Shown here: positions 28,915 through 37,288 of the stretch, piece after piece | Numbering within the stretch: position 1 is the first letter of the stretch | How the letters are laid out: every line of letters starts with the position of its first letter | From: Propionibacteriaceae bacterium UBA7704 | Lineage (GTDB): Bacteria; Actinomycetota; Actinomycetes; Propionibacteriales; Propionibacteriaceae | Direction of reading: 5' to 3' | Assembly (NCBI GenBank): GCA_002482525.1 | Contig: DLGC01000021.1 | Location: 8,996-72,995 of the forward strand | DNA length: 64,000 nt | Notes under the pieces: generated by a model | What the model saw: only the letters and a program-made list of their open reading frames with translations | The model's database searches: none | Told to the model about the DNA's origin: nothing | Made by a program: the position numbers and the translations under genes

Positions 28915-30930
28915 GTGGTCGAAGCCTCCGATTCCGGGTCCCGCTTTCGCCCTGACATCCAAGGGCTGCGCGCCGTCGCGGTGTCCGCCGTCGTCTTGTA
29001 CCACGCCGGACTCCCGCTGCTGCCGGGTGGGTATGTCGGTGTCGACGTGTTCTTCGTCATCAGCGGATTCCTGATCACGTCACATTTGCTTTCCGGGCTG
29101 GCCCGCCACGGCCGAGTCTCCTTCGCTGAGTTCTACGCTCGTCGCGCCCGTCGCATCCTTCCGGCCTCCTTTGTGGTGTTGATCCTGTCCACAATCGCCG
29201 CCGTCGTGTGGTTCCCACCGGTACTCATGAGCCAGGTGTGGCGCGGCGCGGTCGCCACCGCCCTATACGTGCCCAACGTTCTTTTCGCAGTCCAAGGCAC
29301 CGATTATCTTGCCGACACTGCGCCTTCGCTGTTTCAGCACTACTGGTCCTTGGGCGTGGAGGAGCAGTTCTACCTGATCTGGCCGGCTCTGCTGGCGCTG
29401 GGCTGGAAGGCGTTCGGGTCAAAGACCGTGCTCAAGGTGGTGCTGGCACTGCTCGTGGCGGCATCCTTCGGCTTGGGGGTGTGGCTCACCTTCGTCTCTC
29501 AGCCATGGGCGTTCTTCTCACTCCCCACTCGGGCTTGGGAACTCGGGCTCGGCGCCGCCATCGCATTCCAGCTACAGCAGAGGTCCCGGCTCATTCCGGC
29601 CAAAGCGGCTCCGATCGTCGGCTGGCTGGGCATCCTCGCCATCGTGGCCGCTTCGATCTTGCTGTCCTCCAACACCCTGTTCCCCGGCTATTGGGCCGCA
29701 CTTCCGACTCTGGGGACGGCGGCTGTCATCGCCGCCGGTGCCACGGCCTCACGGTGGGGACCTACCTCGGTGCTGTCGACACCGCCGATGCAGTTCCTGG
29801 GGCTGATCTCCTACTCGCTGTACCTGGTGCATTGGCCGGCGTTGGTGGTGCCGCAAGCCGCCGTGGGTTTCGGGAATCCCTTGCCACTGCGGTCCACCTT
29901 GTCCATTGCCGTGCTGTGCGTTCCGGCAGCGTGGTTGTTGTACCGGTTCGTCGAGAACCCCATGCGCAGCACACCGTTTCTCGCCAAGGCGCGACCTCGG
30001 CGTTCTCTGTGGGGGGCCTTGGTCGGTTCGCTGGTGTCGATTTCGCTGGCGAGCGCCGCTTTCGCTGGCTCGTCTGCGACCCAGCTGTCCAGCACGACGT
30101 CCGTCGCGGCGACGGCCATATCCGAATCGCCGGTCGGCACGGCGTTCGTGCCGACGAACCTCACACCGTCGCTCCGCGAGGCCGCTGACGATCTGCCGGC
30201 CCTGTACGCCGACGGCTGCCATCGCAGCGCGCCGTCCACCGATTCGCGGGGCTGTCTCTACGGCTCGCCGACAGCCCCCCAGATCGTGTTGTTCGGCGAT
30301 TCCCACGCCGCGCAGTGGTTTCCGGCGCTCCACCGCTATGCCCAACAACACGGCTTGGCCATCATGGCGTACACGAAAAGCTCATGCCCTTCGGTCTGGG
30401 TGGATTCGGTCAACGACGGCGTGATCTATCAGCAGTGCCTCACGTGGCGCGCCGCGGTCATCAAGCGGATCGCTGCGAAACCTCCTCGACTGGTCGTCCT
30501 CTCCAACTACTCCCGTGAGTTGGTCGACGGCAACCCAGCGACTCGCGATGCCCGCTGGCAGCAGGGCCTGATCGACACGATCGATCAGCTGGGCGCGCCT
30601 GCCGCCGTGATTCTTGACACCCCCGAATTCGCTGAGACCCCTGCAGATTGCCTTTCGTCCCACCTCGACGACACCGCCTCGTGTGACGCGCCCCGCGACC
30701 GAGCATTGAATCCCGGAATCCAGCACGCCGAGGTGACCGCGGCATCTCGAACCGGCACCCCGGTGCTCGACCCGACCATCTACCTGTGCAATGCGATGAC
30801 CTGTCCGGCTATTCAGGGCAACACTCTGGTCTACCGGGACAAGCACCACCTGACGGCGACCTTCAGCTCCTTGCTCGGCCCCACCCTGGGTGCGCACCTG
30901 GAGCCTTACCTGGGCAGGCGTCCCAAGTAA
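28915..30930 (+). CDS. OafA/YrhL-type O-acyltransferase with SGNH domain
   Basis: A 671-residue membrane acyltransferase. The N-terminal acyltransferase-3 domain (about residues 12-350) starts FRPDIQGLRAVAVSAVVLYHAG and has about ten membrane segments; the C-terminal SGNH domain has the nucleophile block LFGDSHAAQW and a late DKHH pair (RDKHHLT). Such proteins O-acetylate cell-surface polysaccharide, peptidoglycan or lipids outside the membrane. GTG start at 28915. It stands alone between tRNA-Asn and the sigma-factor pair. Confidence 0.92.
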   Translation: MVEASDSGSRFRPDIQGLRAVAVSAVVLYHAGLPLLPGGYVGVDVFFVISGFLITSHLLSGLARHGRVSFAEFYARRARRILPASFVVLILSTIAAVVWFPPVLMSQVWRGAVATALYVPNVLFAVQGTDYLADTAPSLFQHYWSLGVEEQFYLIWPALLALGWKAFGSKTVLKVVLALLVAASFGLGVWLTFVSQPWAFFSLPTRAWELGLGAAIAFQLQQRSRLIPAKAAPIVGWLGILAIVAASILLSSNTLFPGYWAALPTLGTAAVIAAGATASRWGPTSVLSTPPMQFLGLISYSLYLVHWPALVVPQAAVGFGNPLPLRSTLSIAVLCVPAAWLLYRFVENPMRSTPFLAKARPRRSLWGALVGSLVSISLASAAFAGSSATQLSSTTSVAATAISESPVGTAFVPTNLTPSLREAADDLPALYADGCHRSAPSTDSRGCLYGSPTAPQIVLFGDSHAAQWFPALHRYAQQHGLAIMAYTKSSCPSVWVDSVNDGVIYQQCLTWRAAVIKRIAAKPPRLVVLSNYSRELVDGNPATRDARWQQGLIDTIDQLGAPAAVILDTPEFAETPADCLSSHLDDTASCDAPRDRALNPGIQHAEVTAASRTGTPVLDPTIYLCNAMTCPAIQGNTLVYRDKHHLTATFSSLLGPTLGAHLEPYLGRRPK

Positions 30931-30988
30931 GCCGCCGCCCAGCGGCCCGAGTTGTACAGCGGCGCGCGTCACAGTGATCAGCCTGGGG

Positions 30989-31017
30989 TGTAACAACTCC
31001 CCGGCTGAAGACGTTTC
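30989..31017 (+). promoter_or_regulatory. Candidate ECF sigma promoter
   Basis: TGTAAC at 30989-30994 and CGTTTC at 31012-31017 are separated by 17 bases and lie 20 bases before the downstream ATG. The AAC-rich -35 and CGT-type -10 fit group 4 (ECF) sigma promoters, and the operon downstream encodes an ECF sigma factor, so autoregulation is plausible. Confidence 0.45.
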
Positions 31018-31036
31018 CCTAGATGGAAAGGCAATC

Positions 31037-31675
31037 ATGGGACTCGACGACACGACTGAACCTCGGGTGGTGGCACGCAACATCACTCGCGACGATCCGA
31101 CCTGGGGTCAGGTTGCGGCCTTCTTGGACGCAGCCGACAGCGCCTACACCGACGCCCCCTCCCCAACCCAGCAGGCGGTGCACTTGGCCGCCATCTCGCA
31201 AGCCTTCCACGACGACGCTCCCCAAAGGAATAAGACCATGCCCGATATTCGCTCCCGCCAGCGCGGACGCACCGCCCTGGGTGCCATGCTCGCCGCTTTC
31301 GTTGTAATCGGTGGTGGTGTCACCGCCGCCAGCGCTTTCGGAGGTTTGACGCTGTTGCCGACGCAACAGGAGCCTCAGCAAGTACCAGCACCAATGCTGA
31401 TGGACTCTGAGGCAGACCTGGCCGACACTGACACTGGTGAGGAAGGCGATGATGCAGATGAGGAATCGGCGGCCAGTCCCAAGCCGGCCAGCAAGATGGA
31501 ATCGGTCGAGACTCACAGCTCGGATGAGTCTGAGTCGAGCGATCCCTACGACCCGCCCAAGCAGACCACAACTCACCAAGAGGATGAGGGTGACGACGAT
31601 GACGACGCCTCCCACTCCGATGACCGCGACGATCACGAAGACGATGAGGACCACGAAGACGAATCAGACGACTGA
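31037..31675 (+). CDS. Membrane protein with acidic tail, putative anti-sigma factor
   Basis: This 212-residue protein has a cytoplasmic N-terminus of about 78 residues (with AVHLAAISQAF, like short anti-sigma modules), one membrane segment (RTALGAMLAAFVVIGGGVTAASAFG) and an extremely Asp/Glu/Ser-rich outer tail with runs such as DDDDD and HEDDEDHEDE. It precedes an ECF sigma gene by 91 bases. Function as its anti-sigma factor is inferred from topology and location only. The acidic tail could bind metal cations and serve as the sensor. ATG start with GGAAAGG upstream. Confidence 0.6.
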   Translation: MGLDDTTEPRVVARNITRDDPTWGQVAAFLDAADSAYTDAPSPTQQAVHLAAISQAFHDDAPQRNKTMPDIRSRQRGRTALGAMLAAFVVIGGGVTAASAFGGLTLLPTQQEPQQVPAPMLMDSEADLADTDTGEEGDDADEESAASPKPASKMESVETHSSDESESSDPYDPPKQTTTHQEDEGDDDDDASHSDDRDDHEDDEDHEDESDD

Positions 31676-31766
31676 TTCTGGTCGCCGTCACAACCCCGCC
31701 CCCGACTCTGCGGCGCGCCTCGGCCACCGGGGCGCGCCCGCAGATCGCACCTAGCATCGGCTCATC

Positions 31767-32360
31767 ATGTCGCTGGAATCCCGCTTCGACGACGTCTTGT
31801 CGGCAGCCACCGACGGGGCTGACTGGGCGTGGGAAGAGCTGTATCGAGAGCTTGCCCCGGGACTGTTGAAGTTCCTGACCGGTCAGGGTGCTAGCGACCC
31901 AGAGGATTGTGTGGGCGAGGTATTCGTTCACATGGTGCGCAGGCTGGGCACCTTTGAAGGCACCGAAGCACAGTTCCGAGCCTGGGCGTTCACGATCGCC
32001 CGCCATCAGCTCATTGACCAGTGGCGTCGTGACAAACGACGTCCTCTCAGCAGTGATCGCGATGTGGTGGCCGCCGCTGATCGGCTCACGCCCGTCGATC
32101 CAGAAGAATCAGCGACGGTGCAGCGAGCAGCAATCGACCAGATTCTCAGCGGGCTCAGCACCGATCAGAGGTCGGTGCTGCTGCTGCGCTTCCTCCACCA
32201 GTTCACGATTCCCGAGACGGCATCGATCATGGGCAAGACCGAGGGTGCGATCCGAGTGCTGCAGCATCGAGCGCTGCACGCGCTGCGTCGCACTCTGGCC
32301 GAACATCCCGACGATGCCTGGCTGCTGCCGGCCGCAGCCTTTTTGGGCGACAGCCAATAG
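31767..32360 (+). CDS. ECF-type RNA polymerase sigma factor
   Basis: A 197-residue group 4 sigma factor with region 2 (about 18-90, FRAWAFTIARHQLIDQWRRDKRRP) and region 4 (about 120-182, LSTDQRSVLLLRFLHQFTIPETASIMGKTEGAIRVLQHRALHALRR). It directs polymerase to stress promoters. A membrane protein that could be its anti-sigma factor lies just upstream, the reverse of the commonest order. Targets may include its own operon through the promoter-like site near 30990. Confidence 0.9.
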   Translation: MSLESRFDDVLSAATDGADWAWEELYRELAPGLLKFLTGQGASDPEDCVGEVFVHMVRRLGTFEGTEAQFRAWAFTIARHQLIDQWRRDKRRPLSSDRDVVAAADRLTPVDPEESATVQRAAIDQILSGLSTDQRSVLLLRFLHQFTIPETASIMGKTEGAIRVLQHRALHALRRTLAEHPDDAWLLPAAAFLGDSQ

Positions 32361-32423
32361 GACTGGGTGGCACCCCAGAAAGAGGTGCTTAGTTGGGCAC
32401 CGCATTGCTTCTATAGTGCGCCA

Positions 32424-32433
32424 TACGCGCGTA
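32424..32433 (+). promoter_or_regulatory. Palindrome upstream of the desaturase gene
   Basis: TACGCGCGTA is a perfect ten-base palindrome 68 bases before the desaturase start, just after a TATAGT-like -10 element at 32412-32417. It could be an operator for a lipid-responsive repressor, but it is short and GC-rich, so chance is possible. Confidence 0.3.
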
Positions 32434-32501
32434 CTCTCGAATTACCAGTTCAGGAGTCGCCATCCGGGTTTCTTTGTAGGACCGGTAGATATGGCGGCAT
32501 C

Positions 32502-33611
32502 ATGACCTCCATCGATGCACCCTCCCCTGCGACCGCCCGCATTGCTGGCTCCTCCCCCGTCCGTGAGGCGTTCGAGAAGCGGACGCGCAGCTTCACCGAA
32601 CTCGCCCAACTCGTGCGCACCTCCGGTCTCAACAACCGCACCCACTGGTTCTATCTGGCCGTGGCGAGCGCACTGATCGCAGCTTTGGGCGGCGCCATCA
32701 CCGGCATGATTCTGCTGGGCGATTCCTGGTTCCAACTGCTGATGGCAGCCGCCCTGGGCATCATCTTCACCCAGTTCGCCTTTCTCGGACACGAAGCGTC
32801 CCACCGCCAGGTGCTGAAGTCCGCGCCGGCCAATGATCGGCTGGGACGCGTGCTGTCGACCGCCTTCGTCGGGATCAGCTACTCGTGGTGGATGAACAAG
32901 CACACCCGGCATCACGCCAATCCCAACAAGGTCGGTAAGGATCCCGACATTGCACTGGGAAATGTCGCCTTCACCACCGAGGACGCGGCGCAGAGTACGG
33001 GCTTTCGGGCGTGGGTGATCCAACGCCAAGGCTGGCTGTTCTTCCCGTTGCTGCTGCTGGTGGGCCTGGATCTGCACCAGACGTCGATTCGCAGCCTGTT
33101 CACCCGTAAACCCCAACCGGGCAGAGTGTTGGAGCTCAGTCTGATCGCGGGCAGATTCGCCCTCTATCTCGGCGCATTGTTCTGGCTGCTGCCACTGGGA
33201 ATGGCCTTCGCCTTCCTGGGAGTGCAGTTGGCCGTATTCGGCGTCTACATGGGTGCCAGCTTCGCGCCCAACCACATCGGGATGCGGATCGTTCCCGCCG
33301 ATGTCCGCCTCGACTTCTTGAACAAACAGGTTCTCACCTCGCGCAATGTGCGGGGCGGGTGGTGGATAACCACCCTGATGGGTGGCTTGAACTTCCAGAT
33401 CGAACACCATCTCTTCCCGAACATGCCGCGTCCGCACCTGCGTCGCACTCAGAAGCTGGTTCGGGCTGCCTGTGACGAACACGGCATCACCTACACCGAG
33501 AATTCGCTGCCGCAGGCGTTGGCGATCGTGGTGCGCTACATGAACGACGTGGGTCTGGCGGCCTCGGCGAAGTTCCAATGCCCGACCGCAGCAGGCATGG
33601 GCCGGTTCTGA
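32502..33611 (+). CDS. Membrane fatty-acid desaturase
   Basis: A 369-residue acyl desaturase with the three di-iron histidine boxes HEASHR, HTRHH and HH in QIEHHLFP, plus two hydrophobic hairpins. The QxxHH third box suggests a front-end or delta-9 acyl-lipid type. It adjusts membrane fluidity by inserting a double bond using oxygen. Start chosen at 32502 (MTSIDAPSP); the frame is open further upstream across the promoter region. Oleate hydratase later in the window would use the same kind of cis-unsaturated product. Confidence 0.93.
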   Translation: MTSIDAPSPATARIAGSSPVREAFEKRTRSFTELAQLVRTSGLNNRTHWFYLAVASALIAALGGAITGMILLGDSWFQLLMAAALGIIFTQFAFLGHEASHRQVLKSAPANDRLGRVLSTAFVGISYSWWMNKHTRHHANPNKVGKDPDIALGNVAFTTEDAAQSTGFRAWVIQRQGWLFFPLLLLVGLDLHQTSIRSLFTRKPQPGRVLELSLIAGRFALYLGALFWLLPLGMAFAFLGVQLAVFGVYMGASFAPNHIGMRIVPADVRLDFLNKQVLTSRNVRGGWWITTLMGGLNFQIEHHLFPNMPRPHLRRTQKLVRAACDEHGITYTENSLPQALAIVVRYMNDVGLAASAKFQCPTAAGMGRF

Positions 33612-33723
33612 GCGGCGCCACCGAGCTACGTCTTTGCTGCCGTTTCGTTGCCGGACTCGCTGGTAGCCGAAAGAATGTCACCGTGCGTCGAACCGTCGAC
33701 GCCACACCAGTGAGGTGACCCCA

Positions 33724-34410
33724 ATGACCGCTGAGGAATCGACTCCGCAATCCACCTCGACTGCTGACGGGGGTCAGGCCACCACAGGCAACGTCGAGGA
33801 TTCCTCCACCCGCCAGCGCAGTGTCATCGAGGTATTTACCGTCGTGATCTTGTCCACGGTGGCCATCCTGACCGCGTGGTGCGGCTTCGAGGCCTCCAAG
33901 TGGGGCGGCGAGATGTCGATCGCCTTCAGCCAGGCCTCCTCGGCTCGGATTCAGGCCACGAACGCCGACGGCACAGCGCGCGATGCCCGCATGTTCGATC
34001 TGGTCATCTGGGCCAACTACGTGCAGGCCGTCGCCAACGACCAACCCAAGCTGCAGGCCTATATCGAATCCCGGTTCACTCCCGCTTTCGCGAAAGCCTT
34101 CACCGCGTGGAAGGACGGCGGACGGGTGGAGTCCAGCCCCTTCGCCAACCCGGCCTATGTGCCCGAAGGCACTCTCAAAGCTGCCGAACTCAACGCCACC
34201 GCGGACGCCAAGTTCGCTCAGGCGCTGGAGAACAATCAGCGCGGCGACAACTATTCGTTGCTGACGGTGTTGTTCGCCCTCGTCCTGTTCCTGGCTGCGG
34301 TTGCCCAACGCTCACGCACCGTGAAGGGTTCCTGGGCGCTGCTCGGCTTGGCGATCACCGTCGCACTGGTCGGTGCCGCGATCATGTTCAGCTTCCCGAT
34401 CAAGATCTGA
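33724..34410 (+). CDS. Uncharacterised membrane protein, DUF4337-like
   Basis: A 228-residue protein with a membrane segment at about 40-60 (VFTVVILSTVAILTAWCGFEASKWGGE), a soluble helical middle part and two further segments near the C-terminus. The pattern TAWCGFEASKWGGEMSIAFSQASSAR resembles the DUF4337-type proteins whose function is unknown. The ATG at 33724 is used; an in-frame GTG nine bases earlier is possible. It is followed by the DUF2202 gene. Confidence 0.65.
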   Translation: MTAEESTPQSTSTADGGQATTGNVEDSSTRQRSVIEVFTVVILSTVAILTAWCGFEASKWGGEMSIAFSQASSARIQATNADGTARDARMFDLVIWANYVQAVANDQPKLQAYIESRFTPAFAKAFTAWKDGGRVESSPFANPAYVPEGTLKAAELNATADAKFAQALENNQRGDNYSLLTVLFALVLFLAAVAQRSRTVKGSWALLGLAITVALVGAAIMFSFPIKI

Positions 34411-34536
34411 GGCTTCGACGAGCTCAGCCAACCGGAGAGCAGCCCACACACAAGCTTCACATTGGGCCCATGGGGCCTTCATCAGCGCTGCCTAGGTTCT
34501 TCAGTGTCACCACGAACTACCAAGGAGGACCCCGAA

Positions 34537-35277
34537 ATGAAGACCTGGCACAAACAAGCAATCGCCGCTTCGGCGATCGTGGCCGGTCTCGGTCTGGGAG
34601 TCAGCGCCGCAGCAACTGCAGCCCCGATTCAAATCCCCACCCCGAGCCCCACCACCACAAGCGCCACCACGACGGTCAGCGCCGACGTCGCCAAGGACCT
34701 GGCCTACATGCGCGAGGAGGAGCGGCTGGCCCGCGACACCTACCTGGCCATCGCCAAGCTGTACCCCGACAACGCGATCCAGTTCGAGCGGATCGCCAAC
34801 TCCGAGCAGCGCCATTACGACTCAGTCGGTTACCTGCTGAGCCGCTACGGGCTCAGCGATCCGTCCGCCGGGAAGGCTGCCGGCAGCTACGCCTACCCTG
34901 CCTTGACCGACTTGTACAGCACGTTGCAGGCTCAGGCCAAGACGTCGCTGACCGAGGCCTACAAGGTGGGCGTCGCCGTTGAACAGGTCGACATCGACGA
35001 CTTGAACAAGGCACTGGCGACCAATCTGCCCGCCGATGTGAAAGCGGTGTTCGGCAATCTCAAGGCCGGCTCCGACAACCACCTGGCCGCCTTCACTGCG
35101 CTGCGCGATGGCAAGACCGTCGGCGTCGGCATGGGTGGCCCCCAGAACGGTCGCGGTGGCTATGGACGCCAAGCGACCGCTGATCCGTCATCAACCGTGA
35201 CCCCCGGGTACGGCGCTGGCCAGGGCTATGGACGAAACGGTGGCCAGGCCCGTCCCGCGGATTGCCCACTGAGTTGA
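34537..35277 (+). CDS. Secreted DUF2202 ferritin-like protein
   Basis: A 246-residue exported protein with a signal peptide (KQAIAASAIVAGLGLGVSAAATAAP), a Thr/Pro linker, and a DUF2202 domain of the ferritin-like helical fold with EEERLARD and SEQRHYDSVG supplying Glu/His metal-type ligands, then a Gly/Tyr-rich tail (GMGGPQNGRGGYGRQ, GYGAGQGYGRNGG). DUF2202 proteins are of unknown role, probably redox or metal related. AAGGAGGA precedes the ATG. A two-component system follows, suggesting joint function. Confidence 0.85.
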   Translation: MKTWHKQAIAASAIVAGLGLGVSAAATAAPIQIPTPSPTTTSATTTVSADVAKDLAYMREEERLARDTYLAIAKLYPDNAIQFERIANSEQRHYDSVGYLLSRYGLSDPSAGKAAGSYAYPALTDLYSTLQAQAKTSLTEAYKVGVAVEQVDIDDLNKALATNLPADVKAVFGNLKAGSDNHLAAFTALRDGKTVGVGMGGPQNGRGGYGRQATADPSSTVTPGYGAGQGYGRNGGQARPADCPLS

Positions 35278-35368
35278 TGCATCGGACGCGTGTTGGGTGG
35301 GGTGCCCTCGGGCATCCCACCCGATGCGGTGTCTAGGCTGACTCCCAACCGAGCAAAAGGGGCCCACC

Positions 35369-36085
35369 ATGGCAAGGCGAGTGCTGATCGTTGATGACGA
35401 GCCACCGATTCGCACGGTGCTGTCGGCCTATCTGGAGGCGGACGGCTTCGACGTGGTGCAGGCCGGCACCGGAGCCGACGCCCTCAAGCGGGTGCTTGAT
35501 GTCAGCGAACCTGTCGATTTGGTGCTGTTGGACGTCGGGCTGCCCGACCTGAACGGCATTGAGGTGCTCACCATGATCCGGGCGAAGTCGGAGGTTCCGG
35601 TCATCCTGGTCACCGCCCGCAGCGAAGAGGTCGACAAGCTGGTGGGGCTCAGCGTCGGCGCCGATGACTACATCACCAAGCCGTTCAGTCCCCGCGAGGT
35701 GGTGGCCCGGGTGAATACCGTGTTGCGCCGCATTCAGCGTCCGGCGCCCGCGGAGGGGCCGGTTGATCCGGTGCTGCGATTCAGTGGCGGATTGAGCATC
35801 GACCCCGACCGCCGCGAGGTGCTGGTGGCCGGAGCATCCAAGGAACTGTCAGCCTTGGATTTCGATCTGCTGTGGGCGTTGGCCAACGCACCAGGGCGGG
35901 TCTTCTCCCGGGCACAACTGTTGGAGAAGGTGTGGGGCTACGACTTCTATGGCGATGACCGAGTGGTCGATGTGCATATCCGCAGCCTGCGCAGTTCGTT
36001 GGGCGACGACGCCACAAACCCGGCGATCGTAGGCACCGTGCGCGGTGTGGGCTACAAATTCTTGCCCCGCACCGAGGAGGCGTGA
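35369..36085 (+). CDS. OmpR/PhoB-type response regulator
   Basis: A 238-residue regulator with a receiver domain (DDE near the start, phospho-acceptor in LLLDVGLPD, KPF lysine in DDYITKPF) and a winged-helix DNA-binding domain ending VDVHIRSLRSSLGDD..IVGTVRGVGYKF. It is coupled to the downstream histidine kinase (stop TGA overlaps the kinase start). Probable targets include the adjacent DUF2202 and membrane-protein genes, by proximity. Confidence 0.93.
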   Translation: MARRVLIVDDEPPIRTVLSAYLEADGFDVVQAGTGADALKRVLDVSEPVDLVLLDVGLPDLNGIEVLTMIRAKSEVPVILVTARSEEVDKLVGLSVGADDYITKPFSPREVVARVNTVLRRIQRPAPAEGPVDPVLRFSGGLSIDPDRREVLVAGASKELSALDFDLLWALANAPGRVFSRAQLLEKVWGYDFYGDDRVVDVHIRSLRSSLGDDATNPAIVGTVRGVGYKFLPRTEEA

Positions 36086-37215
36086 TGAATCGGCTCAGTG
36101 TGCGGCTGGTGGTCAGCCATGTGCTGGTGGCCCTGATCGGCGTGGTGGCCACCTTCGGGGTGGTGCGCTGGCTGGCGCCGGCGATGTTCGACGAGACGCT
36201 GCGTCGCCAAACCGGCACCGGAGGACGCGGCCCCGGCATGGGCGGCGGGCCCGGCACGTCCGGCGCCGGCATGGTGCTGCGCGACCAACTCGCTACCGCG
36301 GTCACCCAGGCCCTGCTGGTCGGCGCCGTGGTCGGGATCCTTGCCGCGGCTGTGTTCGGCGTATTCGCTGCCCGTCGCGTGATTCACTCGCTCAGCGCCG
36401 TGCGTACCGCGACACGTCAGATCGCCGACGGGAATTACGCCGCCGAAGTTCCCGAACCCAAGGAGGCCGAACTGGCCGAGTTGGCCTCCGATGTGAATCA
36501 ACTAGGTGAGGCGTTGGCTCAGACCGAGGCTCATCGCATGCGGCTGCTCGGCGAGGTTGCCCACGAACTGCGCACTCCCCTGACGGTCATCGACGGCTAC
36601 GTCGAAGGCATGATCGACCAGGTGCTGCCCACCACTCCGGAGAACCTCGCCCAGATCACCGACGAAACCCGACGCCTGCGTCGCCTCGGCGAGGATCTGT
36701 CGTCACTGAGCAAGGCCGAAGAGGGGCGCCTGGGCCTGCGGATCCAGCCGGCCAATGCCAGCGCGATTGTGCAGGCTGCCGCGGAACGTCTGCGTCCTCA
36801 GATCGAGGACGCCGACGTCACGCTGGTGGTGGCACCGTCGGGCTCGCTGCCGGTGAACTGTGACCCCGACCGAATCGCGCAGGTGGTGACCAATCTGGTG
36901 GGCAATGCGCTTCGCGCCACGCCTGCCGGTGGCACGATCACGGTGAGGACTCGGATTGCCGACCGCCGCGCCCTGATCGAGGTTTCCGACACCGGGGTTG
37001 GACTCACCTCCGATCAACTGCCGCGCATTTTCGAGCGGTTCTACCGGGTCAACGATCAGCGCATCGGCGAATCCGGTTCCGGTATCGGGCTGACCATCTC
37101 CCGCGGTATCGCCCGGGCGCACGGCGGCGAGCTGACGGCCACCTCGGCCGGGCTGGGCCACGGTTCGACGTTTACGCTGGCGCTGCCGTTGAGCCCGTCC
37201 GGGTCGCCTGCCTAG
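36085..37215 (+). CDS. Sensor histidine kinase with Gly-rich sensor loop
   Basis: A 376-residue kinase: TM1 (residues 5-28), a short extracytoplasmic loop rich in glycine (TGTGGRGPGMGGGPGTSGAGM), TM2, a HAMP linker, a HisKA domain with the phosphorylated His in GEVAHELRTPLTVIDGY, and an ATPase domain with NLVGNALRA (N box) and DTGVGL and GSGIGLTI (G boxes). The Gly-rich loop is unusual and mirrors the Gly-rich tail of the DUF2202 protein two genes upstream. Start ATG at 36085; a GTG three bases earlier is possible. Confidence 0.92.
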   Translation: MNRLSVRLVVSHVLVALIGVVATFGVVRWLAPAMFDETLRRQTGTGGRGPGMGGGPGTSGAGMVLRDQLATAVTQALLVGAVVGILAAAVFGVFAARRVIHSLSAVRTATRQIADGNYAAEVPEPKEAELAELASDVNQLGEALAQTEAHRMRLLGEVAHELRTPLTVIDGYVEGMIDQVLPTTPENLAQITDETRRLRRLGEDLSSLSKAEEGRLGLRIQPANASAIVQAAAERLRPQIEDADVTLVVAPSGSLPVNCDPDRIAQVVTNLVGNALRATPAGGTITVRTRIADRRALIEVSDTGVGLTSDQLPRIFERFYRVNDQRIGESGSGIGLTISRGIARAHGGELTATSAGLGHGSTFTLALPLSPSGSPA

Positions 37216-37229
37216 TGGACCACTTCGCT

Positions 37230-37264
37230 GCCTGGCGGCACAGCGCCGGGAACTGCCGCCAGGC
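37230..37264. terminator. Hairpin between convergent genes
   Basis: GCCTGGCGGCA pairs perfectly with TGCCGCCAGGC over 11 base pairs with a 13-base loop, in the 73-base gap between the kinase and oleate hydratase stops. There is no U-tract. A shared bidirectional terminator is the likely role. Confidence 0.6.
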
Positions 37265-37288
37265 TCCTGCGGTGCGATGGTCGAAGCA

